Assembly: GCA_900550465.1 (NCBI GenBank)
Contig: URSC01000004.1
Span: forward strand, 124,001-188,000
From: an uncultured Alistipes sp.
GTDB taxonomy: Bacteria > Bacteroidota > Bacteroidia > Bacteroidales > UBA932
Reading direction: 5' to 3'
Length of the DNA stretch: 64,000 bases
Made by a program: the position numbers and the translations under genes. Positions within the stretch are counted from its first letter, which is position 1. Every line of letters starts with the position of its first letter. Below are positions 33,685-42,304 of the stretch, piece after piece. A model generated the notes under the pieces. It saw only the letters and a list, made by a program, of their open reading frames with translations, ran no database searches and had not been told where the DNA came from.

Positions 33685-36046
33685 ATGGTTTTATAGTCCC
33701 GACAAACTCCCCGATAATCCTGAATTCCTCCGCATCTTCCTCATGTATGATTATTGGTTTATAATCTGGGTTCTTGGGCTGGAGGACTATTTCTTCATGT
33801 GACCAGTTGCCGAACTCGTCGTATGTCTTTTTACTGGTGTATGTTTTGATGGAGTAGCTGCCGGCGTAGTCGGCGTCGTAGAAGCTGCGGTGCTGGATCA
33901 GGACGGTCTTACCTTGGCGGCTGCCGGCGGGATTGGCTCGGAAGACACAATAGTCACCGTCGTGTATAAGGGGTTCCATTGAACGGCCTTCGGCCTGGAC
34001 GACGAACATGTTGCGGTTGAGGCGACCCATGCCATCGACTTTTATCCAGCCTGATTCCTCTACGGCTTCTCCTTCGCCGAAGTAGCCGCATGCGGCCCGT
34101 ATGGAGTAAAGAGGCAGAAAGTCGACGAACTTGACCTCATCATTTATGGCCGGTTCGATACGGACTACGGAGGGCCTGTCTTCAGGTATATCCATCGATG
34201 ATGCAAAATGTTCAGCCAAAGCCTTGTCACAGAAATATACATAGCAGCCTTTCATGCCACGGGTCATGAGAGTGCGGTATGTATTCTTTATGATTTCATC
34301 GGCTTCTTGGGCAGCTAGATCAGGCTCAGATTTTACTTTGGATTTGAAGCCTTTCACCGATTGATCGTTTCCGGAACGTCTCGTGACATCTGTGATGACT
34401 CGGCCGTTCTCATATCTCATGTCAGTGCCGATGATGACTCCTATGTAGTCTACTTCAAGACCCTGGCAGGTATGTATGCAGCCTATCTGCTCAACAGAAT
34501 CCTTTTCAATGATCCAAAGGTTCTTCTGGGAGTTAAGATTCCATTGTTTTTTAAAATTGTATTCAGGAATTGTTATATCCATCGCCGCCGGGTCCTTTTT
34601 GCTGTTCCAGTCCCAGCAGTAACCGGCAACAACTCTGGCTTTATTATTTACCAGGTTTTTCTCCTTTATGGTCTCGAACAATTCGTTGGGATCATCGAAG
34701 ATGCGGAAATCGAAGTCTTCAGGCGCAAGTCTTGTATTGGCGGTCTCCTTTATCTGCAGAGTGTTGTCAAGCCAGTTCAGATATCCGTCCGATCCGTTGC
34801 ATCTGAATTGAGAGCTTAGTTTTGCATGATGGACTATGGCTCCGCATGATTCTGCGTATTGTGCAATGGAGGCTTTTGATCCAATGTCCTTGATATGTAT
34901 TTTCTGACGGTCATCAACGAAGAATACCGTAAATTCGGCGGCATTTACAATCTCTTTTATCTGATTTTCCCCATTGTTTCCATACAAGCCGCTTTTGAGA
35001 TTGAGACGGTGGGCTTCATCTACGATTAACGCCCCGTAAGTATTTTCTGCAACTTCATAAAAACATCCACTGCCTGAAAAAAGATTGCTTATGAATGTCC
35101 GTTTATAACTTCCTGTCAGTTTAGCTGCGTAGACGTCTCTAGGTGCAGAATTTTTCGAGACATATTTTGCCACCATCCCTTCTTTTGTAAGTTGAACCAG
35201 TAGGTTGACAGCTACTACGCTTTTGCCGGTGCCGGGGCCTCCTTCGACTATCAGGACATGTTTCCTTTTTTGTGCATTGGACTCTCTTGCAAGGTTCAGG
35301 GCCGTTTCATAGACCACTTTCTGGTCATCAAGCAGAACAAATTCCTGACTTCCTCTGAGCATTGCCGCCAGTGAGTCGGCAAGCTGCTTGGACGGGCGGA
35401 GGCGACCTTTGTCGATAAGCCATACAAGGTCATGTTTTGAGCCGTATTTGATATTTTTCTTGATGAATTCACGAAGTTTCGCCGCATCGTTTTTTAGGAA
35501 GAGCGGTGCTTTCTCGATGTATTCAGAATAGCGGGCACTGGATATTATACCGTCTTCTGCGTAGTTGTGGAGGAATGCGCATGGATTGAGAATTATCTGA
35601 TGGGTTTCTACGGTCTCATTGTAATTCTCAAGCATGAATGCATATGACCAGGCTTGATAGGACGGATGTGTGGTCTCAGCTTCGCCGTGCTGGAATCTGG
35701 TAACAACCAAATCGGATTTTTCGGATAGTTGCGCATGTTCCCATTGTTTTAGTTCAATGATGACTATATGGGATTTTCCGTCTGCATCCGAGCCGGAGAT
35801 GATGAAATCAATTCTTTTCGAAGTAAGAGGTATCTGATATTCAATTGCAATGCTGGAATTATCGGGAATCTCAGGAGTATTTACTACCTTATACATGTGC
35901 ATCATGGAGTTTTTCCACGACAGAACCTCATTTGGGGATGTGTGCCTTCCTAGATGAATGTAAAATGCATTGTCTATGTCATCTGTAATTGTGCCGTTGA
36001 ATACATCTTCAACGAACCCCTGCTTGCTGGAGTGATAGACTATCAT
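33683..36046 (-). CDS. DUF2075 helicase-like protein with N-terminal nuclease-like and C-terminal S24 domains
   Basis: The protein has 787 residues. Residues about 60-110 contain RIDFIISGSDADG and HIVIIELKQW, a D...ExK pattern typical of PD-(D/E)xK nucleases. The DUF2075 SF1-type core follows: Walker A GGPGTGKSVVAVNLL (about 268), ALIVDEAHRLN, FFVDDRQKIH, LSSQFRCNGSDGYLNWLDN, CIHTCQGLEVDYIG and YRTLMTRGMKG. The C-terminal 120 residues are LexA/UmuD-like S24, with QAEGRSMEPLIHDGDYCVFR (Ser nucleophile about 690) and a possible catalytic Lys in SIKTYT. It overlaps the MazG gene by 4 bp. Damage- or phage-responsive restriction is a plausible role, but no function is proven for this family. Confidence 0.82.
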   Translation of the reverse strand: MIVYHSSKQGFVEDVFNGTITDDIDNAFYIHLGRHTSPNEVLSWKNSMMHMYKVVNTPEIPDNSSIAIEYQIPLTSKRIDFIISGSDADGKSHIVIIELKQWEHAQLSEKSDLVVTRFQHGEAETTHPSYQAWSYAFMLENYNETVETHQIILNPCAFLHNYAEDGIISSARYSEYIEKAPLFLKNDAAKLREFIKKNIKYGSKHDLVWLIDKGRLRPSKQLADSLAAMLRGSQEFVLLDDQKVVYETALNLARESNAQKRKHVLIVEGGPGTGKSVVAVNLLVQLTKEGMVAKYVSKNSAPRDVYAAKLTGSYKRTFISNLFSGSGCFYEVAENTYGALIVDEAHRLNLKSGLYGNNGENQIKEIVNAAEFTVFFVDDRQKIHIKDIGSKASIAQYAESCGAIVHHAKLSSQFRCNGSDGYLNWLDNTLQIKETANTRLAPEDFDFRIFDDPNELFETIKEKNLVNNKARVVAGYCWDWNSKKDPAAMDITIPEYNFKKQWNLNSQKNLWIIEKDSVEQIGCIHTCQGLEVDYIGVIIGTDMRYENGRVITDVTRRSGNDQSVKGFKSKVKSEPDLAAQEADEIIKNTYRTLMTRGMKGCYVYFCDKALAEHFASSMDIPEDRPSVVRIEPAINDEVKFVDFLPLYSIRAACGYFGEGEAVEESGWIKVDGMGRLNRNMFVVQAEGRSMEPLIHDGDYCVFRANPAGSRQGKTVLIQHRSFYDADYAGSYSIKTYTSKKTYDEFGNWSHEEIVLQPKNPDYKPIIIHEEDAEEFRIIGEFVGTIKP

Positions 36047-36381
36047 AGCTCGTTGTATTTCTTAGCATTGCCCCTTGACTTGTCAACAGGATACTTTTGG
36101 GCGTTGCGCTCCAGTTTGTCGAGAATTATCTGCTTGACGTCAAGGTTGTATTTATCCGCTATCAGAAAAGCGTAATTCAGAATGTCCGCAAGTTCCTCCT
36201 TGACTTTCTCCACATTGACATCTTCCGGTTTCTTCCATAAATAGAGCTCATTCAATTCTGCAGCCTCGATTGAGAGGGCCAGTGCAAGGTCCTTGCCATT
36301 GTGAAACTGGTCCCAGTCCCGCTCTGCTGTGAACTTGACTATTTTATCTGTTATCTCCTGGATGTCTGAATGTCTGCACAT
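36043..36381 (-). CDS. MazG-like nucleotide pyrophosphohydrolase
   Basis: The protein has 112 residues starting at MCRHSDIQEITDKIV; a longer frame (36444) would run into the previous gene. The MazG fold motifs LALALSIEAAELNELYLW (the EAAEL metal site), EELADILNYAFLIAD (ExxD) and the conserved NAQKYP tail are intact. It hydrolyses NTPs or dNTPs to monophosphates. Its stop overlaps the DUF2075 start (ATGA), so the two are co-translated, a pairing seen in other genomes near defence genes. Confidence 0.88.
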   Translation of the reverse strand: MCRHSDIQEITDKIVKFTAERDWDQFHNGKDLALALSIEAAELNELYLWKKPEDVNVEKVKEELADILNYAFLIADKYNLDVKQIILDKLERNAQKYPVDKSRGNAKKYNEL

Positions 36382-36416
36382 ATTTGTACAATTGTTTGAT
36401 AGAAATCGTTCATTGG

Positions 36417-36724
36417 TTATTCGGGTAACATGATTTGCGCCCATTCGGGGACATCCGCAACATACATCTTTTTAAGTTGTCCTTCTGATAGTCTGAATAG
36501 AAGTCTTGCGTCCTCTTTCCATTTAGCGCCAGTTCTATTGCATGAGCCCACTTAGCCTGCTTCGCCAATGCGTTCCTGCGCATGGCCTCGAAGTAGCGTT
36601 CTGTTGCCTTTCGATTGCTTTCCTTTGCCTCTTCGGCGACTTCCCGCATGATCTGCTCCAGCATCTCGTCTGTCGGTTCTTGTTCTGGAGAGAAACGGTA
36701 TGAGTTCAATTCTTTTTCGGACAT
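36417..36724 (-). pseudogene. Small accessory protein gene with a frameshift
   Basis: The main frame begins MSEKELNSYRFSPEQEPTDE and is helical and charged for about 80 residues. After KWAHAIELAL the frame turns into basic, improbable sequence. The alternative frame continues as protein-like GAKWKEDARLLFRLSEGQLK and ends EWAQIMLPE at 36417. One missing base near 36525-36545 joins the two. It may be a real frameshift, a sequencing error or recoding. It is the first gene upstream of MazG/DUF2075. The MSEKELNSYRF type of small protein recurs in Bacteroidales islands; its function is unknown. Confidence 0.6.
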
Positions 36725-36795
36725 GGTTATTTAATTTACAGTCCAAAGATAGCAATTATTTTGGTATCAGACCTTATCCTCCGAAGGCCCCGCCC

Positions 36796-37095
36796 TCAGC
36801 ATCCTGAGCCATCAACCCCGCAGGAGGCGCCTTCGGCTACGGGCCGGGAGCGGAGCCCGGCTTCTTCCGGGACGAGGGTGACGGTGCCGTCCTCGAGGAG
36901 GAAGCAGGGGATGCCGGCCGCACCGGAGCGTCTGGCTCCGTCGAATGCCGGGCTGCTGACCCTGAGGCGCAGGAACTCCTTGAGGTTCTTGACGTGGGCG
37001 CCTATGTCGATGACCTGGTAGCGGTCATTTCCCTTGATCTGCTCCTCGACGTATGTGCAGTCGGGGCATGTGGGCATTCCGTAGATTTTGATCAT
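36796..37095 (-). CDS. Glutaredoxin-related protein (copy 2)
   Basis: The 99-residue paralogue of the protein at 26193-26549 starts MIKIYGMPTCPDCTYVEEQI. CPDC is the redox pair, GIPCFLLEDG carries the cis-Pro loop, and the tail EGASCGVDGSGC again ends in two cysteines. It lacks the extra 20-residue linker of copy 1. A -7 box lies 27 bp upstream on the minus strand. The two copies bracket the porin operon, IS21, CRISPR relic and DUF2075 operon. Confidence 0.82.
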   Translation of the reverse strand: MIKIYGMPTCPDCTYVEEQIKGNDRYQVIDIGAHVKNLKEFLRLRVSSPAFDGARRSGAAGIPCFLLEDGTVTLVPEEAGLRSRPVAEGASCGVDGSGC

Positions 37096-37121
37096 TTGCG
37101 TGCTGTGTTGAATTCAATGTA

Positions 37122-37129
37122 CAAAGTTA
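37122..37129 (-). promoter_or_regulatory. -7 box of glutaredoxin-like copy 2
   Basis: The minus strand reads TAACTTTG, a match to TAnnTTTG, 26 bp before the ATG. Confidence 0.5.
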
Positions 37130-37151
37130 GTGTTTCTGCAGGCAGGTTGAC

Positions 37152-37159
37152 TATATTTG
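37152..37159 (+). promoter_or_regulatory. -7 box of the C11 peptidase operon
   Basis: TATATTTG matches TAnnTTTG, 29 bp before the peptidase ATG, divergent from the glutaredoxin box. Confidence 0.55.
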
Positions 37160-37188
37160 CATAGTGAAAATACAAAAAATGTACCTGT

Positions 37189-38421
37189 ATGAAGAAATCT
37201 TTAATATTCCTGCTGCCTCTGACGGCGGCTGCCGCGATGATTGCCTCCTGCATAGGGAGGGTGGAGCGGCTTTCTTCTTCCGACTATTGTATCATGTTCT
37301 ACAGCAGTGGCGGAGATTCCTCGCACACCGAATGCATCATGGACTACCGGGATGCGATGGAGATGGTGCTGCCCGAGTCGCAGGTGGCCGTGACGTGGCT
37401 GATCAAGTCTCACGATTCGACTGTGACGACGCTCAGATCCTATACTCAGAATGCTGAATTTGTTACGGATACTGCCTGGGACGGCGGTACCGGCTATGAT
37501 ATCGTCTCGCATGAGAATCTTTCGGAGTTTATCAAGTGGTCGGCAGCGATGTTCCCGGGCCGCAAGTATGTGCTTGTGACGGCCGGACACGGGGACGCCT
37601 GGAGGCCGGCAGGAGACGGGGCAAGGGCTTCGGGTCTGCTCTACGACGGTGTGACGCGCAAGTCCATGACCCCTTCGGACCTTGCCCGCGGTATCGGGGA
37701 GTCGGGTGTGGACGTGGAGGTGCTGATAGCGAACAACTGCCTGCAGGGCAGCGTGGAGACCCTCGCGGAATGGGACGGATATGTGGACTATGTGGTTTTC
37801 GGAGGCAGCTATCTGCCTGATATAGGAGGTGATTATCCCTACTTCATCAAGTTGCTGGACCGTAGTGAGGACATGCGCTCACTCCTGTATGAGTACGTTG
37901 AGCACTGCGGGGAATTTTTCAACGGGATAGAGTTTCCCTTCGAGCACATGGGTTCTTCGTTCAGTGCCGTGGATATGAGCCGTTTCGTGCCGCTGATGGA
38001 GAGTCTCCGCGGGATATTTGACGAGATGGGCGGCTCTTTGGACCGGCTCTGCGCCACGACGGACAGTCCCCAGGTACTCGGACGCTCCTACGCTGACGGT
38101 TACCGCGCCGCTATGGATGCTTCCCTCCAGATGGACCTGTACCGCAGGAAGCCAGGCACCTGCGACCTCTACGATTTCCTTTACCGCGCAGTGGTCTATA
38201 CTGCTCATCCCGAGCTTATGACCCTCGTGGGTGAGTTCCGCAATCAGCTGGATGAGGCGGTGATCCTCAATGTCCACAACTACAAGCTGGACGGCTTCAA
38301 GGTCTCGTTCAATATCTGCACTCTGCCGGAATACTTCGAGGGAGAGCGCCTGGAGTCGTACCGGGCCAGCAAGTTCGACCAGGCTACTGGGTGGAGCGGA
38401 CTGATGACGGAGCTTTTTTGA
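37189..38421 (+). CDS. Clostripain-related cysteine peptidase lipoprotein (family C11)
   Basis: The 410-residue protein has a lipoprotein signal (MKKSLIFLLPLTAAAAMIASC). The caspase-like C11 core shows the catalytic His in YVLVTAGHGDAW (about residue 134) and the catalytic Cys in VLIANNCLQGSVE (about 184). These replace the usual DHGGGW and DACLMG and are somewhat divergent. It is probably anchored to the outer membrane and cleaves after basic residues in host or own proteins. It is the first gene of a four-gene run with gaps of 9, 9 and 21 bp. Confidence 0.85.
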   Translation: MKKSLIFLLPLTAAAAMIASCIGRVERLSSSDYCIMFYSSGGDSSHTECIMDYRDAMEMVLPESQVAVTWLIKSHDSTVTTLRSYTQNAEFVTDTAWDGGTGYDIVSHENLSEFIKWSAAMFPGRKYVLVTAGHGDAWRPAGDGARASGLLYDGVTRKSMTPSDLARGIGESGVDVEVLIANNCLQGSVETLAEWDGYVDYVVFGGSYLPDIGGDYPYFIKLLDRSEDMRSLLYEYVEHCGEFFNGIEFPFEHMGSSFSAVDMSRFVPLMESLRGIFDEMGGSLDRLCATTDSPQVLGRSYADGYRAAMDASLQMDLYRRKPGTCDLYDFLYRAVVYTAHPELMTLVGEFRNQLDEAVILNVHNYKLDGFKVSFNICTLPEYFEGERLESYRASKFDQATGWSGLMTELF

Positions 38422-38430
38422 AACCATACC

Positions 38431-39375
38431 ATGAACTCAACCGCCAAAGACGCCCTCACCGGCAACCTTGCTTGCCTTGCAGCCTACCTGATCTTCGGGT
38501 TCAATATCGTGTGCTGCAAGAATATAGCCAATGACGGCCATGTGCCTCCGATGTCGCTGTTCCTGATGCGGTCGGCCGGGGCGCTGGTGCTGTTCTGGGT
38601 GATGTCGCTGTGCTTGCCCGAGGCCAGGCGGGAGAGGGTGGAGAGAGGGGACCTCTGGAAGATAGCGGTGGCCTCGCTCCTGGGGCTGTTTCTGACGCAG
38701 TTTGCTTTTCTGAAGGCGATTACGATGACGACGGCGGTAGATGCTTCGGTGCTGGGACTGATGACGCCGGTTATGACAATGGTGGTGGCGGCGGTGGTGC
38801 TGAAGGACCGGATTACGTGGCAGGGGGTGCTGGGATTAGGGGTGAGTCTGGCCGGGGTGCTGTTCATCGTGCTGAACTCTGTCACCGGGGCATCGGGGGC
38901 GGAGCACACGTCGTTCGGAGGGGTGCTGCTGATGTTTGTCAATGCTACGGCGTTTGCCTGCTATGTGGGTGTTTTCAAGCCCATTATACAGAAATACCAT
39001 GTGGTGACGTTCATGAAATGGATGTTTCTCTTCTCGACGCTCTATGCGCTGCCGTTCAGCGGCGGGGTGCTGAGCATTGAGTACGGGGCCATTCCCTGGA
39101 ATATTGTCCTGCAGATACTTTATGTGGTGGTAGGGGCGACGTTCGTGGCCTATTTCCTGATACCCGTGGGGCAGAAGCGGCTCAAGCCGGTGCTGGTGTG
39201 CATGTATTCCTATGTGCAGCCGGTGGTGGCGATGTGCATCAGCCTTGCGGTGGGTCTCGATACGATGACCTGGGCGAAGGGTGTGGCGACGGTACTGGTC
39301 TTTGCGGGCGTGGGCATTGTCAATTTTTCCCCGCATGCGCATCATCATGCGAAGGCCCTCCATCACAACATTTGA
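38431..39375 (+). CDS. EamA/DMT family transporter
   Basis: The 314-residue protein has ten hydrophobic helices in two EamA repeats. The first has LAAYLIFGFNIVCCKNIA and VDASVLGLMTPVMTMVVAAVVL; the second has AYFLIPVGQKRLKPVLVCMYSYVQPVVAM. It is an inner-membrane exporter or importer of metabolites such as amino acids, with unknown substrate. It ends in a His-rich tail (HAHHHAKALHH). It lies 9 bp after the C11 peptidase gene. Confidence 0.88.
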   Translation: MNSTAKDALTGNLACLAAYLIFGFNIVCCKNIANDGHVPPMSLFLMRSAGALVLFWVMSLCLPEARRERVERGDLWKIAVASLLGLFLTQFAFLKAITMTTAVDASVLGLMTPVMTMVVAAVVLKDRITWQGVLGLGVSLAGVLFIVLNSVTGASGAEHTSFGGVLLMFVNATAFACYVGVFKPIIQKYHVVTFMKWMFLFSTLYALPFSGGVLSIEYGAIPWNIVLQILYVVVGATFVAYFLIPVGQKRLKPVLVCMYSYVQPVVAMCISLAVGLDTMTWAKGVATVLVFAGVGIVNFSPHAHHHAKALHHNI

Positions 39376-39384
39376 TCGTGTATT

Positions 39385-40983
39385 ATGGAAAACGAATGTG
39401 TTATCAGGCTTTACAGCAGCTACAGCGACAGAGGCTCGGTCAGCAGTACTCTCAAGAGGGAGGTGCCGGTTGACGCATCGGCGATTGTTCCCGGAAGGGC
39501 TCTGCCGGGCTGGCCTTTCAGCGCGGAGCCGCCGGTGGTGGATTACTATGACGGCGAATACATGGAACTTAGCTTCGGGGGCAAGCAGTTGAAGGTCAGG
39601 GTAGGAGGGGAAATGCTTGAACTGTTCAGCGCTGAGGTTCCCGAGAATATCCATGTCCGTGAGTCGGTGGTCGGGTACCTCTCGATAGAGGCGGTGCGGC
39701 CCTGCGTGTCCCGGGATTTCCCAGAGATGTTCCGGCGCGGGTCCTTCAACGCTCTGGTGCAGACATTCCTGTCGGACAAGGCATTTGCGGAGGACCCGAC
39801 GGCAGTCAAGCGCTTTATGTGGACTTTTCTGGCAGGTGAGAACTTGTTTTTCCTCCAAGACAGCACTTTGGCGAAGCTGCGCCGGTCTGCGGATATGGGC
39901 AACAGGTATGCGCTTTACGGTCTGGGCCGCTACCATTATTACGTGCGTCCTGATGAGACGTCCGACAGCATCGCGGAGCGTTGTTTCAGAAAGGCTTATG
40001 AAAAAGGATACCCTGAGGGGGCGGCGGGCCTGGCCCTGATGTACCGTTGCGGGGACATAGGACTGGTGGACAGGCTGCGGGCGAAGACCTTGTTGGCCGA
40101 GGCGATGGAACAGGGGTGCGACCTGGCCGCATTTGCCTACATTAGGGACTTGATATTCGGAAGGTCAGGGTTGAAATCCGATCCTGCGAAAGCGATAGAA
40201 CTTCTCAATGAGCTGATACGCGACCAAGGGGACAATCCGATGTGGAGGTATATGCGCGGATGGGCCGTTCAGGTAACCGGCAGTTTTCCGGATGCGAAGG
40301 ATGACTATGAGGCGGCGGCCCATGGAGGGATTATCGCTGCATGGTCTGACTTAGCATGCGCCCTGTCGTTCAATGAAAACGACGAGCTGGCCGACCCGGA
40401 AGCATTTTCAGCGGCGCTGGCCGTAGGGGCGGAGCACCGGGACTGCTACTGCGTCTATCTGCAGGCATTGTGCCAGGTGGAGGATTTCGACAATATGCAG
40501 CGTTACAGTCAGTTGTGCGCACGGGACAGGTACATCTCCCTGCTGGAGAAGGCCTACGGCATGGGGTCGAAGGAAGCTGCGGTGAGCCTTGGAAACACCT
40601 ATCACTATGGTTTGTACAATACTGTCGAGGACTACGGCGAGGCCTATAAATGGTATGCCCGCGCCTCAATCCTCGGCAGCGGTGACGCATACGGGCAGCT
40701 GTACCTCATGTCGCTCAACGGGGAGATTGAGGAAGAGGAGGGTGCGCAGTATTTCAGGGACATCTGCGCTCTAAAAGGAGCCCGCTACGGTTCGGAAGCA
40801 ATGCTCTCTGAGGCAGTTGAGGCATATAGGCAGGGCCGTCTGACCGCATTTGCCCCGGAGATAGAGCAATATTATCTGCCGCTGTCCGACGGGCAGGTGG
40901 CACAGGAAGAACCGGATGAGACGGATATACCGTATGATGAGGAATATCCCGATGATGACGGACGCTACGATGCTTATGTCTAA
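39385..40983 (+). CDS. Sel1-repeat protein
   Basis: The 532-residue protein has an N-terminal domain of about 165 residues of unknown type, followed by Sel1-like TPR repeats. Examples are ALYGLGRYHYYVRPDETSDS, GYPEGAAGLALMYRCGDIGL, GSKEAAVSLGNTYHYGLYN and YGEAYKWYARASILGSGDAY. The tail is strongly acidic (EEPDETDIPYDEEYPDDD). There is no signal peptide. Such repeats scaffold protein complexes. It may work with the small protein that follows after 21 bp. Confidence 0.8.
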   Translation: MENECVIRLYSSYSDRGSVSSTLKREVPVDASAIVPGRALPGWPFSAEPPVVDYYDGEYMELSFGGKQLKVRVGGEMLELFSAEVPENIHVRESVVGYLSIEAVRPCVSRDFPEMFRRGSFNALVQTFLSDKAFAEDPTAVKRFMWTFLAGENLFFLQDSTLAKLRRSADMGNRYALYGLGRYHYYVRPDETSDSIAERCFRKAYEKGYPEGAAGLALMYRCGDIGLVDRLRAKTLLAEAMEQGCDLAAFAYIRDLIFGRSGLKSDPAKAIELLNELIRDQGDNPMWRYMRGWAVQVTGSFPDAKDDYEAAAHGGIIAAWSDLACALSFNENDELADPEAFSAALAVGAEHRDCYCVYLQALCQVEDFDNMQRYSQLCARDRYISLLEKAYGMGSKEAAVSLGNTYHYGLYNTVEDYGEAYKWYARASILGSGDAYGQLYLMSLNGEIEEEEGAQYFRDICALKGARYGSEAMLSEAVEAYRQGRLTAFAPEIEQYYLPLSDGQVAQEEPDETDIPYDEEYPDDDGRYDAYV

Positions 40984-41004
40984 CTGATTAATACCACGTG
41001 AATT

Positions 41005-41619
41005 ATGAAAATATATCCTTCTCAGATACGCCGGTCTGTCAGACTGCTCAAACGGATGCGCAGCAACTCCCGGAAAATGATGGTGTGGAAGAATTATCCG
41101 CTTGCAAATGAAGTCGTTTCGATGCTGGACACACTCTCGGAACGGAGCGGCCGGCACTCGCCCTACGACAAGATATTTCTCATGAAAATCCTTCTGGACA
41201 ACATTTCTAAGAGCGACACTCCGCGCTTCGCGATCAGTGTCCTCGAGCGGCAGGCCGCACTTTTCAAGTCAGTGACGGAGGAGGATCTCAAAGAATATGA
41301 CGATCCGATGACTGTTGGAGAGGTGGAGGCCGAGCTGAGAAAATGGCGGGAATACATCGACTTTGACGGGGTGACTGAGGAAGAGTGGTGCAGTAAATAT
41401 CACCGGTATCTGCGTTTTGACCCTATTGAGCGCACTCCGCTGTGGGAGGAAATCTACTATGAGGTGGAGAAAGAGACGGACGAGGCCATAGGCAGGAATG
41501 TCCCAAGATGCATGGGCTTCTGCTTCATGTACTGGAGCTCAAAGGCCGCAGTGCTTGCCCGCAGAGGCATCTTCTGGAAAAGCCCTCATGAGATGAATCC
41601 GCGCGTGATGTTCGACTGA
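41005..41619 (+). CDS. Conserved-looking hypothetical protein
   Basis: The protein has 204 residues and is not recognised. It is basic at the N-terminus (RRSVRLLKRMRSNSRKMM) and acidic and helical in the middle (EEDLKEYDDPMTVGEVEAEL), with a final segment CMGFCFMYWSSKAAVLARRGI that looks like a buried helix. It is the last gene of the C11-EamA-Sel1 run. Codon usage is like the GC-rich resident genes. Function unknown. Confidence 0.6.
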   Translation: MKIYPSQIRRSVRLLKRMRSNSRKMMVWKNYPLANEVVSMLDTLSERSGRHSPYDKIFLMKILLDNISKSDTPRFAISVLERQAALFKSVTEEDLKEYDDPMTVGEVEAELRKWREYIDFDGVTEEEWCSKYHRYLRFDPIERTPLWEEIYYEVEKETDEAIGRNVPRCMGFCFMYWSSKAAVLARRGIFWKSPHEMNPRVMFD

Positions 41620-41768
41620 ATGTTGTCCCGCACAGAAATTTAAAAAATATCAAAATTTTAAAAAGCTGTAAACTTCGACATCTTTTTTTAGGATTCGGAT
41701 TTCAGCCGGATAATTCCTCACCTTCGCATTCAAATGAAATCGCGGGCAATCGCATAATTTTAGAAGCT

Positions 41769-41855
41769 ATGAATAGAGGACACTTTGATTATTGGCGGAT
41801 ACGTGAATTCGCTTCAAAAAACTGGTCTCACCCTTACGACGGATGGAATGAGTAG
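41769..41855 (+). CDS. Mini-ORF, 28 residues, coupled to the next gene
   Basis: It reads MNRGHFDYWRIREFASKNWS and ends HPYDGWNE. Its stop TAG overlaps the start of the following gene by 8 bp. The Trp/His/Tyr-rich composition looks protein-like rather than random. It may be a small protein or a translational coupler. Confidence 0.4.
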   Translation: MNRGHFDYWRIREFASKNWSHPYDGWNE

Positions 41856-42096
41856 GTCTAGAAAAAAGTTCCCGGCAGGAGTTGTATGTGGCTGTAAATC
41901 TCAGAAAAGAGGCAAGCAGGTCGCATCCAAGCGTTTCCGCAGGCGTGTCAGGATACTGATGCGTCTGCGGAAATATGAGCGGCTGCCCTATCGTTCTACA
42001 GAATTGACTTCGCCGTGGGACCTGGGCGGGGACGGCAAATGCTTTTACGGTTACCATCCGGATAAGGAATGGTATGCTAGGATTATGCGTAAATAA
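41848..42096 (+). CDS. Small basic MSRSRKK-type protein
   Basis: The protein has 82 residues from ATG 41848; a longer upstream frame has no protein-like sequence. The N-terminus MSRSRKKFPAGVVCGCKSQK and the end GYHPDKEWYARIMRK match a small protein type (MSRSRKKTP... to ...RIMRK) that I remember from Bacteroidales and phage genomes. It is very rich in Arg and Lys, which suggests nucleic-acid binding. Function unknown. Confidence 0.6.
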   Translation: MSRSRKKFPAGVVCGCKSQKRGKQVASKRFRRRVRILMRLRKYERLPYRSTELTSPWDLGGDGKCFYGYHPDKEWYARIMRK

Positions 42097-42100
42097 GAAT

Positions 42101-42211
42101 ATGGCAAAACAGCGGGCGTTGATCCAAAAGAGGATGTTTATGGAAAAGTGTATATTTTCAATGAGAAATTTCATGGAAAAGTGTAGTTGCGATGCTGTTC
42201 AGAAAAATTAA
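42101..42211 (+). CDS. Possible 36-residue ORF
   Basis: ATG 42101 lies 4 bp after the previous stop. It reads MAKQRALIQKRMFMEKC with an internal repeat FMEKC caused by a 13-bp DNA repeat (ATGGAAAAGTGTA at 42140 and 42173). The proximity supports translation and the repeat argues for spurious coding. Low confidence. Confidence 0.25.
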   Translation: MAKQRALIQKRMFMEKCIFSMRNFMEKCSCDAVQKN

Positions 42212-42304
42212 ATCGTGAGTATTCAGGGCGAAGTATCTTCCAGTGATGTTTATGGAGAACATGATGCCGGAAAAAATAGAAATTGTGATTTAGAGTAAAA
42301 GGGT

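Noticed and set aside
33683..36046. DUF2075 protein as a Cas effector for the neighbouring CRISPR relic
   Set aside because: It has helicase and S24 motifs and no RuvC or WED features. It lies convergent to the array with its own operon partner MazG.
38836..39936. 366-codon minus-strand frame across the EamA and Sel1 genes
   Set aside because: It is antisense to recognised genes and its His/Arg-rich composition is typical of a shadow.
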